Shown piece by piece: positions 1 to 12,359 of a stretch of DNA of 64,000 nucleotides (its first letter is position 1; each line of letters begins with the position of its first letter). Location of the stretch: contig NMRA01000018.1 of NCBI GenBank assembly GCA_002633005.1, positions 947,888-1,011,887 of the forward strand, in the 5' to 3' direction. Source of the DNA: Phoronis australis (lineage: Eukaryota > Phoronida > Phoronidae). The position numbers were made by a program, and so were the translations under genes. The notes under the pieces are model-generated. The model saw only the letters and a program-made list of their open reading frames with translations. It was not told the origin of the DNA and did not search any database.

Positions 1-485
1 CATGCGTGTTCGAACTGGAATAGAGAGGCGGTTGTATGAAATCTTAATGCGGGCGATATCAAATGTCTGCTTATGAGATATTCACGAGGTAAGCCTATAT
101 CCTACTTTCGTTGCTCTCAATGTCGTATTGAAACACTAAAACTGCAGTAGGTGGCGTCGTTTTCTGTCGTCATGTGTAAAGCCTTTACGGGACATTCTCA
201 TGGGAGATGAGGGCTGTAATGATGTCTTCTAATAGCGACGAGTTGGTTGTTAAGTGCAACCTATGGAAAAAAAGTTTTATTCGCAGTCTTTATGGATCGT
301 TTGACGATGTTATTCCGGCAGTGGCGTAGGCTTTCGTGGTCGCAGCATTTTTTCTTATCGCTTGGGAATACCGAGGACTATAATATTTCCAGTTAATACC
401 AGGAAATTCAGAGTGAGAAGAATTAGGCACATCGAACTGTGGTTGAAGACTAAGACAGGTTGTTGTAAATTCTCGCCGGGAAAGC
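1..485. other. Upstream flank of the GPCR gene, no gene seen
   Basis: I see no convincing ORF, RNA gene or repeat here. It should hold the promoter and 5' UTR of the GPCR that starts at 486. An in-frame stop (TGA, about 13 codons upstream) precedes that start with no ATG in between. No clear TATA box was recognised. Confidence 0.5.
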
Positions 486-1436
486 ATGCGTGAGCCTAAT
501 GCGACGAACGTCAATGCTTTGTGCTCGACCTGTGTTGCCAACAACGTTTTATTGTGTTCAGGATTATTGGGAGTAGGCGCCAATTTGATTACAGGATTAG
601 CTCTACTTACTGTGAAGAACATGCGAGTCACAATTTATCTACTAATGAGTCTGACTCTTGCAGATTTACTATACGCAAGTTGTCAATTCGTTGCATCAGT
701 TTTAAAAAACTTGCACTGTGGCTGTTTCTCAAGGGCAGTGTCTACTCCAAGCCAAAACATCTCTCTTTTAGTGGAGGTTTCGTTTGGTTTCAGGTTGTTA
801 TCCGCGCCATTTTTGTACGGTGTAATGTTCACTATGCTTTTAATGACATTAGAAAGGCTTGTTGCGGCAGTTAACCCATTTCAGTTTTACAAAATTATGG
901 CCAAGAAGAGAGTTGCCACAGCCATCATCGTCGTGTGGGTTATCGTCATTTTAATGCTCCTTTCGCATCTAGTGACACCGGAAGTATTCCGTCCACACCC
1001 TCTGTCAATCAACATTCATCAGACCGTACAGTGCTTCGTGCTAATTGGAGTCGCCATGGTCATCCTTATCTGTTACAAAATCATACACACACGGATAGAG
1101 AACAGAATGCCTAAAACTTTTATCACAACGACGTTGATACTGGCGACATTTTTCGTGCTGTGGGTTCCTTGTGCCATGTTGTATATCTTGTTATACCTGG
1201 AGGTCGTAACCCTCGAGAAAGGAGCCGGGACGTTTGTGATATTGTATTGTTCAGTGTCATTCAACGCTGTAGTGGATCCAATAATATACGGAACAAGGAA
1301 TCCTATGGTAAAAACACGACTAAAGAAGATGTTTTGTTGCTCAAAACCGGTTTCGACTGAAAGAGAGTCACGCAGGTGTGAATCGGAACCAACGTTATAC
1401 TTCGTGCCAAATTGCAATGAAATGACGTCATTATGA
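486..1436 (+). CDS. Orphan class A (rhodopsin-like) G protein-coupled receptor, intronless
   Basis: A 316-residue seven-helix receptor in one exon, expected at the plasma membrane and coupled to G proteins. Approximate helices are TM1 19-43 (G-A-N in place of GN), TM2 48-73 (LxxAD, Asp60), TM3 94-120 followed by E123-R124-L125 at the DRY position, TM4 around Trp151, TM5 180-201 without the usual Pro, TM6 211-237 with F-x-x-W-x-P (Trp226, Pro228), and TM7 247-268 with DPIIY (264-268) at NPxxY. N5 is in an N-glycosylation sequon, C284-C285 could be palmitoylated, and the C-terminal TSL fits a class I PDZ ligand. The Cys at the top of TM3 and an ECL2 Cys are both missing, and no TM5 Pro is present; these traits recall melanocortin, EDG and cannabinoid receptors. 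This is the first ATG after an in-frame stop. Subfamily and ligand are not recognised. Confidence 0.9.
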   Translation: MREPNATNVNALCSTCVANNVLLCSGLLGVGANLITGLALLTVKNMRVTIYLLMSLTLADLLYASCQFVASVLKNLHCGCFSRAVSTPSQNISLLVEVSFGFRLLSAPFLYGVMFTMLLMTLERLVAAVNPFQFYKIMAKKRVATAIIVVWVIVILMLLSHLVTPEVFRPHPLSINIHQTVQCFVLIGVAMVILICYKIIHTRIENRMPKTFITTTLILATFFVLWVPCAMLYILLYLEVVTLEKGAGTFVILYCSVSFNAVVDPIIYGTRNPMVKTRLKKMFCCSKPVSTERESRRCESEPTLYFVPNCNEMTSL

Positions 1437-3354
1437 TAGGTGATGTCACATGTAGGGGAAACTGCTAGTGGATTATGATTGGTGTTTTGTAACTAAAAGC
1501 ATGGCATTTCTTGTAACATGTGTTTTATTTAAATAATTTAAAAAGTAAAAACTTAAACTGTATCCGAGTTGCAATTTATCTAATTAGACCGCCAAAACTG
1601 AGTGTATAATGTTGACAATTATAATCTATGAACACGGCCGTTTCAGGCTGGCAATCCAGAAAAGAAAAATGGTAAGGGTTTTTTATGGATAACACTAAAT
1701 CGAAGCTGCAAACAACAGCTGGCGGTGAAGATTTTTCATGAATTCGGCGTTTCGGACCTTGCTAGTATTTGCTGCCTCAAACAGTGCTGCGCATCGACGG
1801 AAAGCACGCGTTAAAAGGCAATGAAGAGATAGACAGAAGACACAGTCGAACAGAGAACTTCAACATTTCTAGTCATGACAGACACAATTTTCAGTTTAGG
1901 TTTTCTAGTCAAACCTCAGGTGCATTTACAAATTACAATCTCCTGCTGAAGTTCATTAAATTTTCATCACTGGCCACTGGGTATTGTCCGAGATATAAAG
2001 TAAATCAGTGCGTCCACTTGATCAAGATTTTGAATATGCGACGGCACCCTCTAAGGGAACGATCACATATTACATCATCACTCGAAGCGGAGGGGGTTTG
2101 GAAAAGATGGCGACTGATGATAGGGGGAAGGGGTAGACTCATGTTGTCGTCATAGCGTGGTTTATGTGAATATCTCCATCAAAATATATATCGTTGGGAA
2201 ACTGGTTCACCTTCTAACTGAATTAACCAATTCCAAAAATCGGGCCCGGCCGTTGTACGCTTCTGATGATATTTCGCTAGGCTTACCTTATAAACATGTA
2301 CACAGACAGACAACAGTGACAATCACCATAGTGACGAAACGCATTACGACATAATCAGGACGTCCACCGACAAGCATGGTCATGATGAGATTTACATTGT
2401 GAGCTTGTTATGCATATATGCAGTGTTGCGACCGAATTTTTTTTTAATTGTTATAATAAATATGTCGGGGTTTTTTTAATTTGCTTCCATACTATATCCC
2501 CTATGCGTTGAATAGGATAAGAGTGCAATACAGCCACGTGGTTTTGTTTTCCGTATTGCATTCCCGGGACTACTTTAACTTTTCCGTATTAGTTTAAAGT
2601 AATTATAAAGTTACAGCAATATAAATAACACTCAACGTGAAATCAAGTCCCAAACATAACATCTGGTACAAAACTGTTAATTGACCTATCGCAAGCTCCA
2701 CCCCTATACGAAAAGTCACGTGATACCCGACATTCGAACGAGATGTCAGAGGCAAATACACTGTCGCTAAACGACGTTCCTGGTGGAATCGATGAGTGTT
2801 TTTGTACTATTTGAAAACGCGTCGACAGAGACAAGAGGCGATGCTTTTCAACAGTGAATCGTACGTTCATAATATGGGAATTTGTAAAGGTGACGATGAA
2901 AAAATAAGTGCTCGAGGAGCCAGCGAAAATCCTAGGCCGGGGCCACCTTCATCTGACAAACGACAAGGCCACTGATACGATATATTCATGCAAAGCTGGG
3001 TATGTACCTTAAAGTCGAATTATCTGTACGATTCCATAGATTTCATGATCTTTCGAATAAAATCAGTGAAGATTCACCGATATTTTTATTCTGTCGTCTG
3101 CTAAATTTCGCCAAATGAAAAGTAGGTCACAACTGGTGGGACTCCTGGAGTAAAGTAGGTCATAGATTACAGACAACACATGAACTATAGTGTCTGACTT
3201 GGTCGACTCGACATCATTGTTTACGCTTTTCTAATCTTGTAACGAAATATTCTGATAAAAAATCAAGTTCATAGCTCAGGTACACACTCATCTCGTCCTG
3301 GCCAAACAGTTAGCTCCGGTAGGTCTAGGGCTGTGTCTAAGTAAAATTAATGTT
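1437..3354. other. Intergenic, no gene seen
   Basis: AT-rich sequence downstream of the GPCR. Short ORFs at 1769-2155 and 2643-2870 have no recognisable domain and no splice context. The GPCR 3' UTR presumably occupies the first few hundred bases, but no strong poly(A) signal was placed. Confidence 0.5.
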
Positions 3355-3699
3355 TGGAATTCAGTGGCGGATCTAGGATACCACAAGAGGGGGCCAACGT
3401 ATGTTGCCTCGTGGAATTGAGAAAAGTGCAATTGTATGTGCACAGGCGGCCCGAAAGTTGCAGGGGCTAGGGATGTTGACCGTTGGACCTTCTGTTCAGA
3501 AAATCTATCGGTGGACTAAAAAAAACAGGAACACGATTCCGCCGCGATCTGGGGTCCGAGCCCCCCCTCTTCCGCTACCGGTCCTTGTTACTGAACTCAA
3601 TATTTCCTCACGCTCTTGCTGTTTCATTTTGCTTGCGGCATCCAAGGGGGGGGGCTAGGGCCCCTGCCCCCCCCCCCCCCTAAATCCGCCTGTGGAATT
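3355..3699. mobile_element. hAT-like nonautonomous element (MITE) with target-site duplication
   Basis: The element runs from CAGTGGCGGATCTAGG (3362) to CCTAAATCCGCCTG (ending 3692), imperfect terminal inverted repeats of about 14-16 bp. A direct repeat TGGAATT sits immediately outside both ends (3355-3361 and 3693-3699), which looks like a target-site duplication. The inside is GC-rich with long G and C runs and no transposase. CAG-start termini and 7-8 bp duplications are typical of hAT elements. Related ends occur at 32994 and 34124. Confidence 0.7.
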
Positions 3700-5041
3700 G
3701 TCCGTTTGCACCATTAAGACATTTAAATTAAGCCTACCTTCTTATGAACTTGGCATTTTTTGTAGTTTCATTCCATAAAGGTAGCTTTCATTTAATTTAG
3801 AAGGTAGCATGATCACTAAGTCGTGGTATGGTTACAAAAGATTACAAGTCTGGTGTAGTAGGGTATTTACAAAAATAACTCAAATTCTTTTTTAAACCTT
3901 CATAAATCTAAATATCATGTTTGAACAACTTCAAAATGAGCCCTCTCTAACTCCGAGTCTACAGACATAGTGTATACTAGAGGTGCACGTCAAGCAATTT
4001 AACAGTTTATTTTTAATGACAACAGCTCGACCAAGGCTTTGAATTCCGGCAGTAATCCAATGCCCTTCCCTGTGCCGATCGAATCTCTGAATTTTGACCG
4101 GGAGAGAAGCTCAGTTGAACGCCAGCCTACGGTTTATGAATAACAAAAATGTACCTCTGATACGAAACAAAATAATGTCCATTAGGTTGAAATAAATTTA
4201 AAAAACATAAAATAAAATGTCCTTGAAAACAACAATTTCCGGGGACTACCGCTAGAGTGCTGAGATCCAGCAGGTGCCGAGACAAAGGCGGCCAGACGTA
4301 GGAAACTCGGGAGTCAAGATCTTAGATGGCCCTGCACCATAGCCACCAAGCTGAAAAGTGCGTATCTTGGAACTAATATATTTGTGTTTATTATAGCCTT
4401 CGAGTTATCAAGCAACATCGCTATGTTCAGCTGCTCGTGTGGCCGTACAGTTTGATCCATAGTTTACGCTTTTCAACATCATTTTTCGGCTTAGGACATA
4501 CCAAAAAATGACGGGATATTATTCTGGAGCAGCATAACGGCTGTCGGTGCTACACACGCCATATCAACACTGTTTCTCCATTCTTAGCGGACAATTTCTT
4601 GAGCTATAGACCAAAGTAAGTTTAATTCGACTACGTGTGGTTTGTCGGGTAAAGTGGCGGCTTGGAAACGCAGACGAAGGTGTGCCACGAATGCTGCGTT
4701 CTGATTGGTCAATTATGCCGTCCGTCATAATCCTGGCGATAGGTCAATTATAAAATACTTCTGTCACAGTTTCATATGCTAAATATTATATCGATTCCTC
4801 GGTAAGTACAATATTAAATATTGTCGCTATTATTTTCAGAAAATGTTCAATGCACAGTAACCGTTGTTTTCATCTTTGTTATCTCTTCTGAAGTAATTGT
4901 TCTTTTTATTAGAGAAAACGTGTGATATAACGCGCACGTAGATACATATAGGCTGTGATCCGCTACACGAACAGTCTGGATAAAGTTTTTTTTAAAAATC
5001 TGCCGAAAAATGAAAGAAACTTAAGAATTCGAAGCGTATGA
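3700..5041. other. Intergenic, no gene seen
   Basis: No ORF of note and no recognised repeat beyond short AT-rich tracts. Confidence 0.45.
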
Positions 5042-5169
5042 GATAAATACAAAACGTACCTCGGTTGGCGTAGATGAAATAATAATATACCATTCGACAT
5101 TATTCCGCGTATAGACCTGGTGGGATATTATTTCAACTACGCCACTCTCTGTACGTTTTGTGTATATAC
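5042..5169. repeat. Foldback (inverted repeat) element, about 128 bp
   Basis: Left arm (about 5042-5092) and right arm (about 5117-5169) are imperfect reverse complements. They share ACAAAACGTAC on the outside and GGCGTAG(A/T)TGAAATAAT further in, with a loop of about 25 bases. The form is that of a small MITE. No clear target duplication was found. Confidence 0.55.
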
Positions 5170-5339
5170 CTCAAGCTTCATTGTTAAATTTTACTCTCCA
5201 GATTGCCGATTCAGTGGAGACTGGCCACGGAGTAACAGAAGTCGATAGTGTTGTAGCGTAATATTGCAAGAGCAACGCACCCACTACTGTACCACAAACG
5301 GTGTGCTTTAAGGGGTGTTTTTAATATCATAAAAATGAC

Positions 5340-6290
5340 AATTACTTGGCACAAGATGCGTCAAAATCGTCCGAAATGTGGAAGGCGTCGTCTCTCTAAT
5401 ACAAAGCTATTTGCCAAAATTCATGAAAGTACTAAGAGATTCCAAATATGCAAAGGCAGACACAGAAACTAAAGTTGCCACTAGTGGCACAGTCAGAGAC
5501 GCCCAAAAAATCATGGTCTTTCATGGTCAGATCAGGAACACAAATACAAAGTTTAATAATGATCCTTTGAGTAGTTTTGGAAATACTAAAAATGACCGTA
5601 GGTGGTGCAGAATACGTCGAATTTTCCCGACAATGAAAAGGCATTGCTGTCTCCTTAATAAAAACCTATTTCCGAAATTTCACGCAAATCCACTTGTAAC
5701 TCAAATAACAGAGGGTAACGTAAAGCATATAGAATTATCATGCACTAGAAAGAACAGGTGTAGTTGGATTGATCTGAAACCCGTCGCCACTTGTTGCCAT
5801 CTCCATAGGAACATATCTGCTAAATTTCAAAAAGATCCTCCAAAGAGATGAGATACAGCTACGAACGCAAACAAATGTCACCAGGGGGTGCCAGATCACT
5901 AATACCCCTCCCCAAAAATTGTTAATTGCAGTGTTTTCATCAGGAACACTCTGGCAATGTTCGCAATGATCTTTTAAATTGTTTGGCGGATAGAGAGGCT
6001 GACGACAAAAACGTAATAAAAAATAAAATGGCCAAACGGTGGCGCAAATTACGTTAAGCCCGTCCTAAAATTGAAAAGCGTCATCGCCTCCTTAATAGAA
6101 ACCAATTTGCTAAATTAAATGAAAATTCACCAGATACAGAGGAAAACATAAAAACTAAAATTGCCACTCAGGGGCAGAGCGGTAGTCAGATTGGCCCGAA
6201 ATTCGTCGTCGCCTGCTTAGTAGATTAACATCAGCCGAACAATCATTAAGATCCTGCAACGCATTTACGACGTAGATACAGCAGCGTACA
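5340..6290. repeat. Degenerate repeat block related to the 49-51 kb array
   Basis: Recurring blocks such as TTTGCCAAAATTCATGAAA, AAGATCCTGCAA, and variants of GCCACTAGGGGGC (near 5482, 5593, 6031 and 6157) match the array at 49.05-51.08 kb, but they are much more diverged. The 157-codon ORF at 5378-5851 falls inside this block and is judged non-coding. Confidence 0.65.
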
Positions 6291-7030
6291 CCCTATACTC
6301 ACTCCTCTGACGTAGTTAAATATGAAAACATTCATTATTTTAGGTTTCATGTTTGAAATAGAGTATTTTATTTCACTGTTGAATACATGTACAACAGTGG
6401 CAAATGCAATACACTATTATACAGCGAAATTAGTGTGTCGTTAGAATCATAAAGACGGAATCTCCAACGAACCGTCGGTTCTTCCAAAAGCAGGCGAGTT
6501 TGACTGTGATGACGTAATTAGATGCTGAAGAGGGGGTTATATCATGATGCCGGGCGATGTCAGAGGGGGTATAAAAAGTGGCAAATTTTGGATGGCGTAC
6601 TATGTGAACGTTTCCTAACGAATATATCTTTGGAGGATATAGTCCCTCTCTGCCCTCTCATCGTCTATCGTAGACGTCACAAGCGAAATATGTATCATAC
6701 TGACATCATAACTACTAATGCCAGCCGACACTGTTTTTAGAGACCTAATATAAATATTTCTTTAGTTAATTGTCAGGCTCTCTCTTTTGTCCGATGTCAC
6801 GACGAAAACGTCAGTTATTATCTCAGTACCACGCTGAATAACTACGTTTACATTAATGTAAACGCCATCGACTCAAACTGTCGTACACAAATAAAAACCC
6901 ACCGCAGCGTTTTGGCCAATTTTTATCGTATTTCTTCCGCGACAGCTGGTTTCTACACTAACTTTTTACGAGGAATCAAGTTCAGAAGCCAAACACGTCA
7001 AAAAATTTCTAAGTCCCGTTTAGACATCAA
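6291..7030. other. Intergenic; one short palindrome
   Basis: No gene seen. An 18-bp perfect palindrome GTTTACATTAATGTAAAC lies at about 6846-6863. Its GTTTACA half resembles forkhead-type motifs and also the GTTTACAC ends seen in the repeat at 7.03-7.43 kb. Confidence 0.4.
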
Positions 7031-7430
7031 CTTTTGGCCTGGCCGGCACCTGACACGGAACAAACTGATCGGTGTCAAGCGGCCGTTTACACACGCAGCA
7101 CATTAACTGTGGCAAGATGGAGAGTGGAACGCACGTGCGCAGGTTTACAAATGGCGGGAGTTGTAGAGGCAGCGAACCCGTATGTAGGACATTGCACAAG
7201 CGCAGTAGAGATGATCCTTTCCGCCTTGACCAAGTTTCCCGTTTAGACATAAAATTGACACGGAGCAAGATGATCGAGCGCAAATTGCTCTACCTCACAA
7301 ACCGGTGGCAAAAGTGGTCACTGCGGTGTTAATTTGCTCCAGGTCAGTCCTGTTTACACACATATTTGAGCTAGAACATCTCGTTCCGTGTCAACTGATC
7401 GGTGTCAACTTTTGTAGTGTAAACGACACT
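7031..7430. repeat. Repeat element, second copy inverted at 37.9 kb
   Basis: The motif ACACGGAACAAACTGATCGG near 7053 recurs in varied form near 7388 (TTCCGTGTCAACTGATCGG). The stretch CTCTACCTCACAAACCGGTG to CACTGCGGTGTTAA (7288-7331) has a reverse-complement copy at about 37.97-38.04 kb. Ends rich in GTTTACAC suggest a nonautonomous element, but precise borders were not fixed. Short ORFs here are not supported as genes. Confidence 0.5.
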
Positions 7431-10400
7431 ATTGATTCTGCCCTTGACATTTCAATTTAGTTCAGCCAGTATTTTATAGCCGCGAAGACATTGCTAATGC
7501 GACCTATGACCAGTACAACATAATAGGAGCTTAGATCAATTTCGGCGATGTCAATGGCGGCGGTGACACCGGTTTATATAGAGAAACATTGATACCACTG
7601 AGCATCCCGGTTTCCTAATGTAATTTGGCATTGGCCTGTTGATTTGTAGTAGGAGTAATCTTAGCGCCACTGCTTCCGAATTCAAAACACCTGGAATGCC
7701 ACTGATGTTGGAAAGGCATTTGCGAAAAAAAAAATTTGAAATTCAGCCACTGACAAAACTCCAACCGTCCTTACTGAATACATTAACACATTTTTAAAAG
7801 AATTGATAAAATGGAATTGACGTCAGTAGCCTTGACATTGTTATTTACGATTCTAATCAATACAAGATTCTCTTATACATGTATTCAGCTCAGTGCATGA
7901 ACACGAAAATCTTAAAACAGCAGTCTTGTCAAAAATTCAATACATTAAATCAGGTACTAAATGGTTTAAACAATAAAAGTAGCAATTTTCTTCACTCTTG
8001 TTTGCATAGCAATTAACGAACTCCCTTATCTGAAATTGGTTTTTGTTCACTGGATAAATTTAATGATTTTTCGTGACGTCAGAAGTATTGTTCTTCACCA
8101 AGGACAGTGCGATGTCATGGTTGTCTATTAGGCAAAACTTTTGCGCAATAGGACCTTAAAGGCAAGTAATTAGAAAATTGATTGGTTGAATGTAGTCGAC
8201 TTCTATACTGTGAAAGGTTGCCAATGACTTTCATTTCTTATAATGAATATTTTTGGTGAAAGTTGATCATTTCCTCTATTTTTTAACTTGACCGCGAGGA
8301 CGATTCCCAAACAAAAATCTGTAGTTGCAAAGCGGCAATTTCCGTGACTCACTTATGAGACACGACGCATCGCACTTTTGGGGAGATTTTTGTGCTTTGA
8401 ACGCGACATTGTTGCGATTTCGCTGGTGCAGGACGCTTTAAATATTAGAAGATCAAACAATTGTTCATGGTTCCTTGAACCCTTGTTTTGTGCAAACTTA
8501 TTGAGATTTGTGTATGATATGGACGGCTGAAGTGAAGCATCCGTGTAATTCCTAGTCGTACCTTGTAATTTACATTATTATAGTGAGGACGCGTGTGTGT
8601 GAGACGGCACGATTCACACGAAACTTTCCACGTTTGAAACTGTTCGGTTATGTGGAAATTTTTAGTAAAATTACATGTGGGTCCTTACTTTATTTCAAGC
8701 AGCCAACTTCAACATAATTGAGATTTCCTGAAAATTGTTAGCGACAGTATTATTATATGAACGCCGGTTAACGTCCATCAAGCTACGAAATACGCGATGT
8801 ACTTTTGTACTATGGGCCATGAGATGATTATTACAGTAATCATCACCATTATGCAATAACAGGTTGATTTATTGGTATTGTAGTCATATAACTCTGCCAG
8901 GATTACACATGTATTCTATTTACTCCAAAATTGAATATACATTAAACTGCACGTGTTTTATATAAACGCGTGTATTTTAAAGCACTGATATTTAAGTTTT
9001 AATCCACATTTTCGGCATGTTCCGCTCAATAAGTGTGTCTCAGGACTATACAATAACGTGACACGGTTATCATTGCACGGGCGTATCGAGACGTAGGTTG
9101 TAAAAATTTAATCCAACGCTCAGGGAGTGAAATCATGTCACTGCTCGTTAACTCTAGTCTCTCTACAAACTATTGCCATGATTACTGACAACGTTACAAA
9201 CATCAATGACACTGAGTAACTTTAAACCAATTCCGTCATGTTAACACATTCTTTGAAGTGTTTTTCCCTTGGGGTTTCAAATTTTTTAACCGTTTATCGG
9301 CAACTCGTTGGCTTTGCTTGACTCTCTCAGTGTAGCGTTGATAAATGTGCAAAACTAATAACTTTGATTGGATCCCTCACTGCCTCCGTCTACGCAATTA
9401 ATGAAAAGCAAAGGGTGGTGAGTCTAATAAATAAAACTGGGATGACAGATACCTTTAGTAGTAATGAGTGTATCAGCATTGCATAAATATACATGTTGAC
9501 CATTTTTGCTCTAACGATAGCAAAGCCGTAGCACTGACGAAAATCAGTCAAAATATTGCCAAGTGTCAAAATGCATTGCATGTACCGATTTACCAGTTTG
9601 AGTCTCTTACATCGAGTAACTGTGATGTTGAACCTCTTGTAACGCTGAACTTTCTTCGGTCGCCTTAGCATACTGCGTCTCCAGCTTGCCGCTTCAGTAC
9701 TAAATTTGTTAACATTGGTTAAAAGCGTTCATTGTCGCAGGTACTCGACATTTTGATGGAATCAAGGTGCGGAGGGTGCAGTGCGCGGTGGGTCACATTG
9801 TTTCTCGTAAGCCTGCCGCTTGTTTTTGTGCTTATTTTGTTAACGACACGTCTCAGGTTGAGATTTAGTGAATAAAGTCGCTCCTGTTGTTCTTTTGAGT
9901 AAAGTTAGTCGCCCACACAGGTTTCAAAATGAGTCGGGGTACTGACCAGAACCAAGTATTCTTTTTGGTATTATTGCTGTGTTTTGTTTTCATAGGTATA
10001 TATAGAAGGAAGGCTGCGATTGATTTTAGCTTATTTATAAGTAATAACGAACACAACAATAATCATAGAATATCACGACATTGATTGTGAATAACTGATC
10101 CGATTACCTCGGTAAGCGTTATAACAGAAATTGTCATAAATTATTCATTTGGCCTAAACACGCCTGATGTACCACAAAAGCCATCAGGCCACCTGCACTC
10201 TTTTTACCTCTATTCGGATGTTTAGTGATGATAATGACGCGTCATGGCAGCAGATGAAGATATTTAGACCCGGAAATAAGAATAGACATGGCCTCACACT
10301 GTGTCCAAAACGTCATAATGACGTCGTGCTAAACATTCTGCGAGCGAAGGAGTGTCCGGAATATGTCGATGTAGTTTTACGGAATTTCAGTTAAGAAACT

Positions 10401-11271
10401 GGTCAATTAAATAAGATATTTGATAGGTCTTCTCAATAGCTTAATGAAATTAATTCAAAGTTGAGACCGAAACAGAGTTCTTACGGTAGAATTGTGTGGT
10501 GCGCGGGACGATCGTCAGGCATTTTAAGGTTGTGATTCTAAAGGCAGCTCTGCACTGTGCATTGATCCAAATGTCTGCAGCACTATAGAGTTTACCTCAT
10601 TAAAAGTTTACTGTAGTTTTCAGAAAGCAGTAAAAACCCTGCGAGATTTGATGTCTTACTTTATAAAAGAAAGGCACATAATTAGCAATAACGAAACCAA
10701 GAATAATTTCTTTTGATGTAGATGTACAATGTATCCTAACAAAATCCAAAAGGTACAAAAACAGCCAACTGACTTATTGCAAAGAACAAATACGACATTT
10801 CCTGACACGCACCAAATGCAATAACAGCTAGACAATACCAAAATAAGAATTTTATTCCCAGTAAACCCATTTTCTGCTATTCACTTTTTAAAGTCCTTCT
10901 GTTGTTATTTTGGGAAATCTATGCATGATTAAGATGAAACTTCAAAAAGCTGTTAGTTTTCGACACTAGTATCGTCGTTGTTTTATGCAACTTCACTCTA
11001 AAAACTCTATAGAGGATTCTAATACGCGCAAAATAACACGGAGATAAAACCCCACTGAAGTTGAGAATTTTGGCGCAAAATGACCTATACAACACTGGCA
11101 CGTGTTTTCTTTGTCAGTTCTGACAGGCTTGGATGTTTTGGCCATGATTCCTGATAACAAAATAATTGACGCAACGTTAAAAAATTCCCTGACAAACGTC
11201 ATCAAGAGAAAAAGAATGCTAAAACAAAGAATGCGTCAACCACACTATTTTGTGTTTTGTGTTGACTCCTT
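7431..11271. other. Intergenic, no gene seen
   Basis: Only short ORFs without domains or splice-site context. No RNA gene or tandem repeat was recognised. Confidence 0.45.
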
Positions 11272-11689
11272 CAGGGCCCGGTCTCCAATCTTTTTACTCG
11301 AAATGGAACTCGAAATTAGGTTTAGCATTTTCTACTCTACTTTTGGGCGAACTCAAGATAAGTGTCTATTATTCTATGCTCGAGTACACAATAATTTACG
11401 TAGATAATTTATTGCCCTTAGTTCACAGTTTGCAAACCCAATATTAAAGCAATAAGTTCGAGTTTGAACTCAAAATTTCGAGTTTTTACTCGAGTTTGTA
11501 GCACGAATATAAGGGTCTTCAAGGGCAAACTTGAACTAGAAACTCCTATGCATAAACTATAATGTATTCGAGCACAGTCTGATAACCAATTATCTTAAGT
11601 TCGCACAAATGGAGCAGAGAAATTGCCAAAAATAGTTTCGAGTTCGTTTCGAGTTCGTTTCGAGTACAAAGATTAGAGACCGGGGCCAG
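11272..11689. mobile_element. 418-bp foldback MITE with GGTCTC-type termini
   Basis: Left end CAGGGCCCGGTCTCCAATCT (11272) pairs with the right end, whose reverse complement begins CTGGCCCCGGTCTCTAATCT (ending 11689). Both continue into TACTCGAAA. The interior is full of CGAGTT/AACTCG repeats. No transposase is present and no target duplication was found. A diverged internal copy lies near 28.02-28.26 kb. Confidence 0.65.
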
Positions 11690-12359
11690 AAACAGCCTTG
11701 TGAAAGATAATTTTGAGTATCACACAGGATTTACTGTTGATGAATTCCAAATGTTTTTAATTTGTTACAGTGCTTAAAACCACAATTTGCGCAATTTGCC
11801 TTGTTTTGAAAGTGACTACATTAACATCAGTACACCTTCCTTATAGCACTGCACATCCCAATCGTTAATTCGATATCCCCAAAATGAGAAAATAGAAAAA
11901 ACGCGACTTCAGTTGAAAGTTTCTTAGCTGCACGGACATGAATGTGATGTATGAACCTACCCAGCGTCAATGTAATGTGTGCACCACAACGCGAGTTTCC
12001 TGTACAAATGTATACCATCCCCGTTTCTCCGATGTCTCGCGGGAAAGTAAATAGAGCAACAAACAGTGTGGTCAAATAGGAAGTTGTCATAGACACTACA
12101 AATGCAACGCCTCGTCATTCCTTATTATAGCATAAACCACGGGAAAACGAGCAGCGACATCTGACGACTTTTCACACTAAACACGATGGAGGAAGACTTG
12201 TGCTGTGATTGGCTGTCCCGATTTTAGTTCGAATATATCGACCCTAATTCCTTAATTCAATTAATAAGTTGGCATTTCGATGTTTCGATCTCATGCTAAT
12301 CACACACTTTAACTACCGATTCGATTTTTGTAAACCATTTCTTACTTGGTTTCGTATCA
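11690..12359. other. Intergenic, no gene seen
   Basis: No gene or repeat boundary recognised. The minus-strand ORF at 11827-12096 has no recognisable domain. Confidence 0.4.

Noticed and set aside
5378-5851. 157-codon plus-strand ORF
   Set aside because: It lies in a degenerate repeat that also occurs at 49-51 kb, where the frame is not kept.
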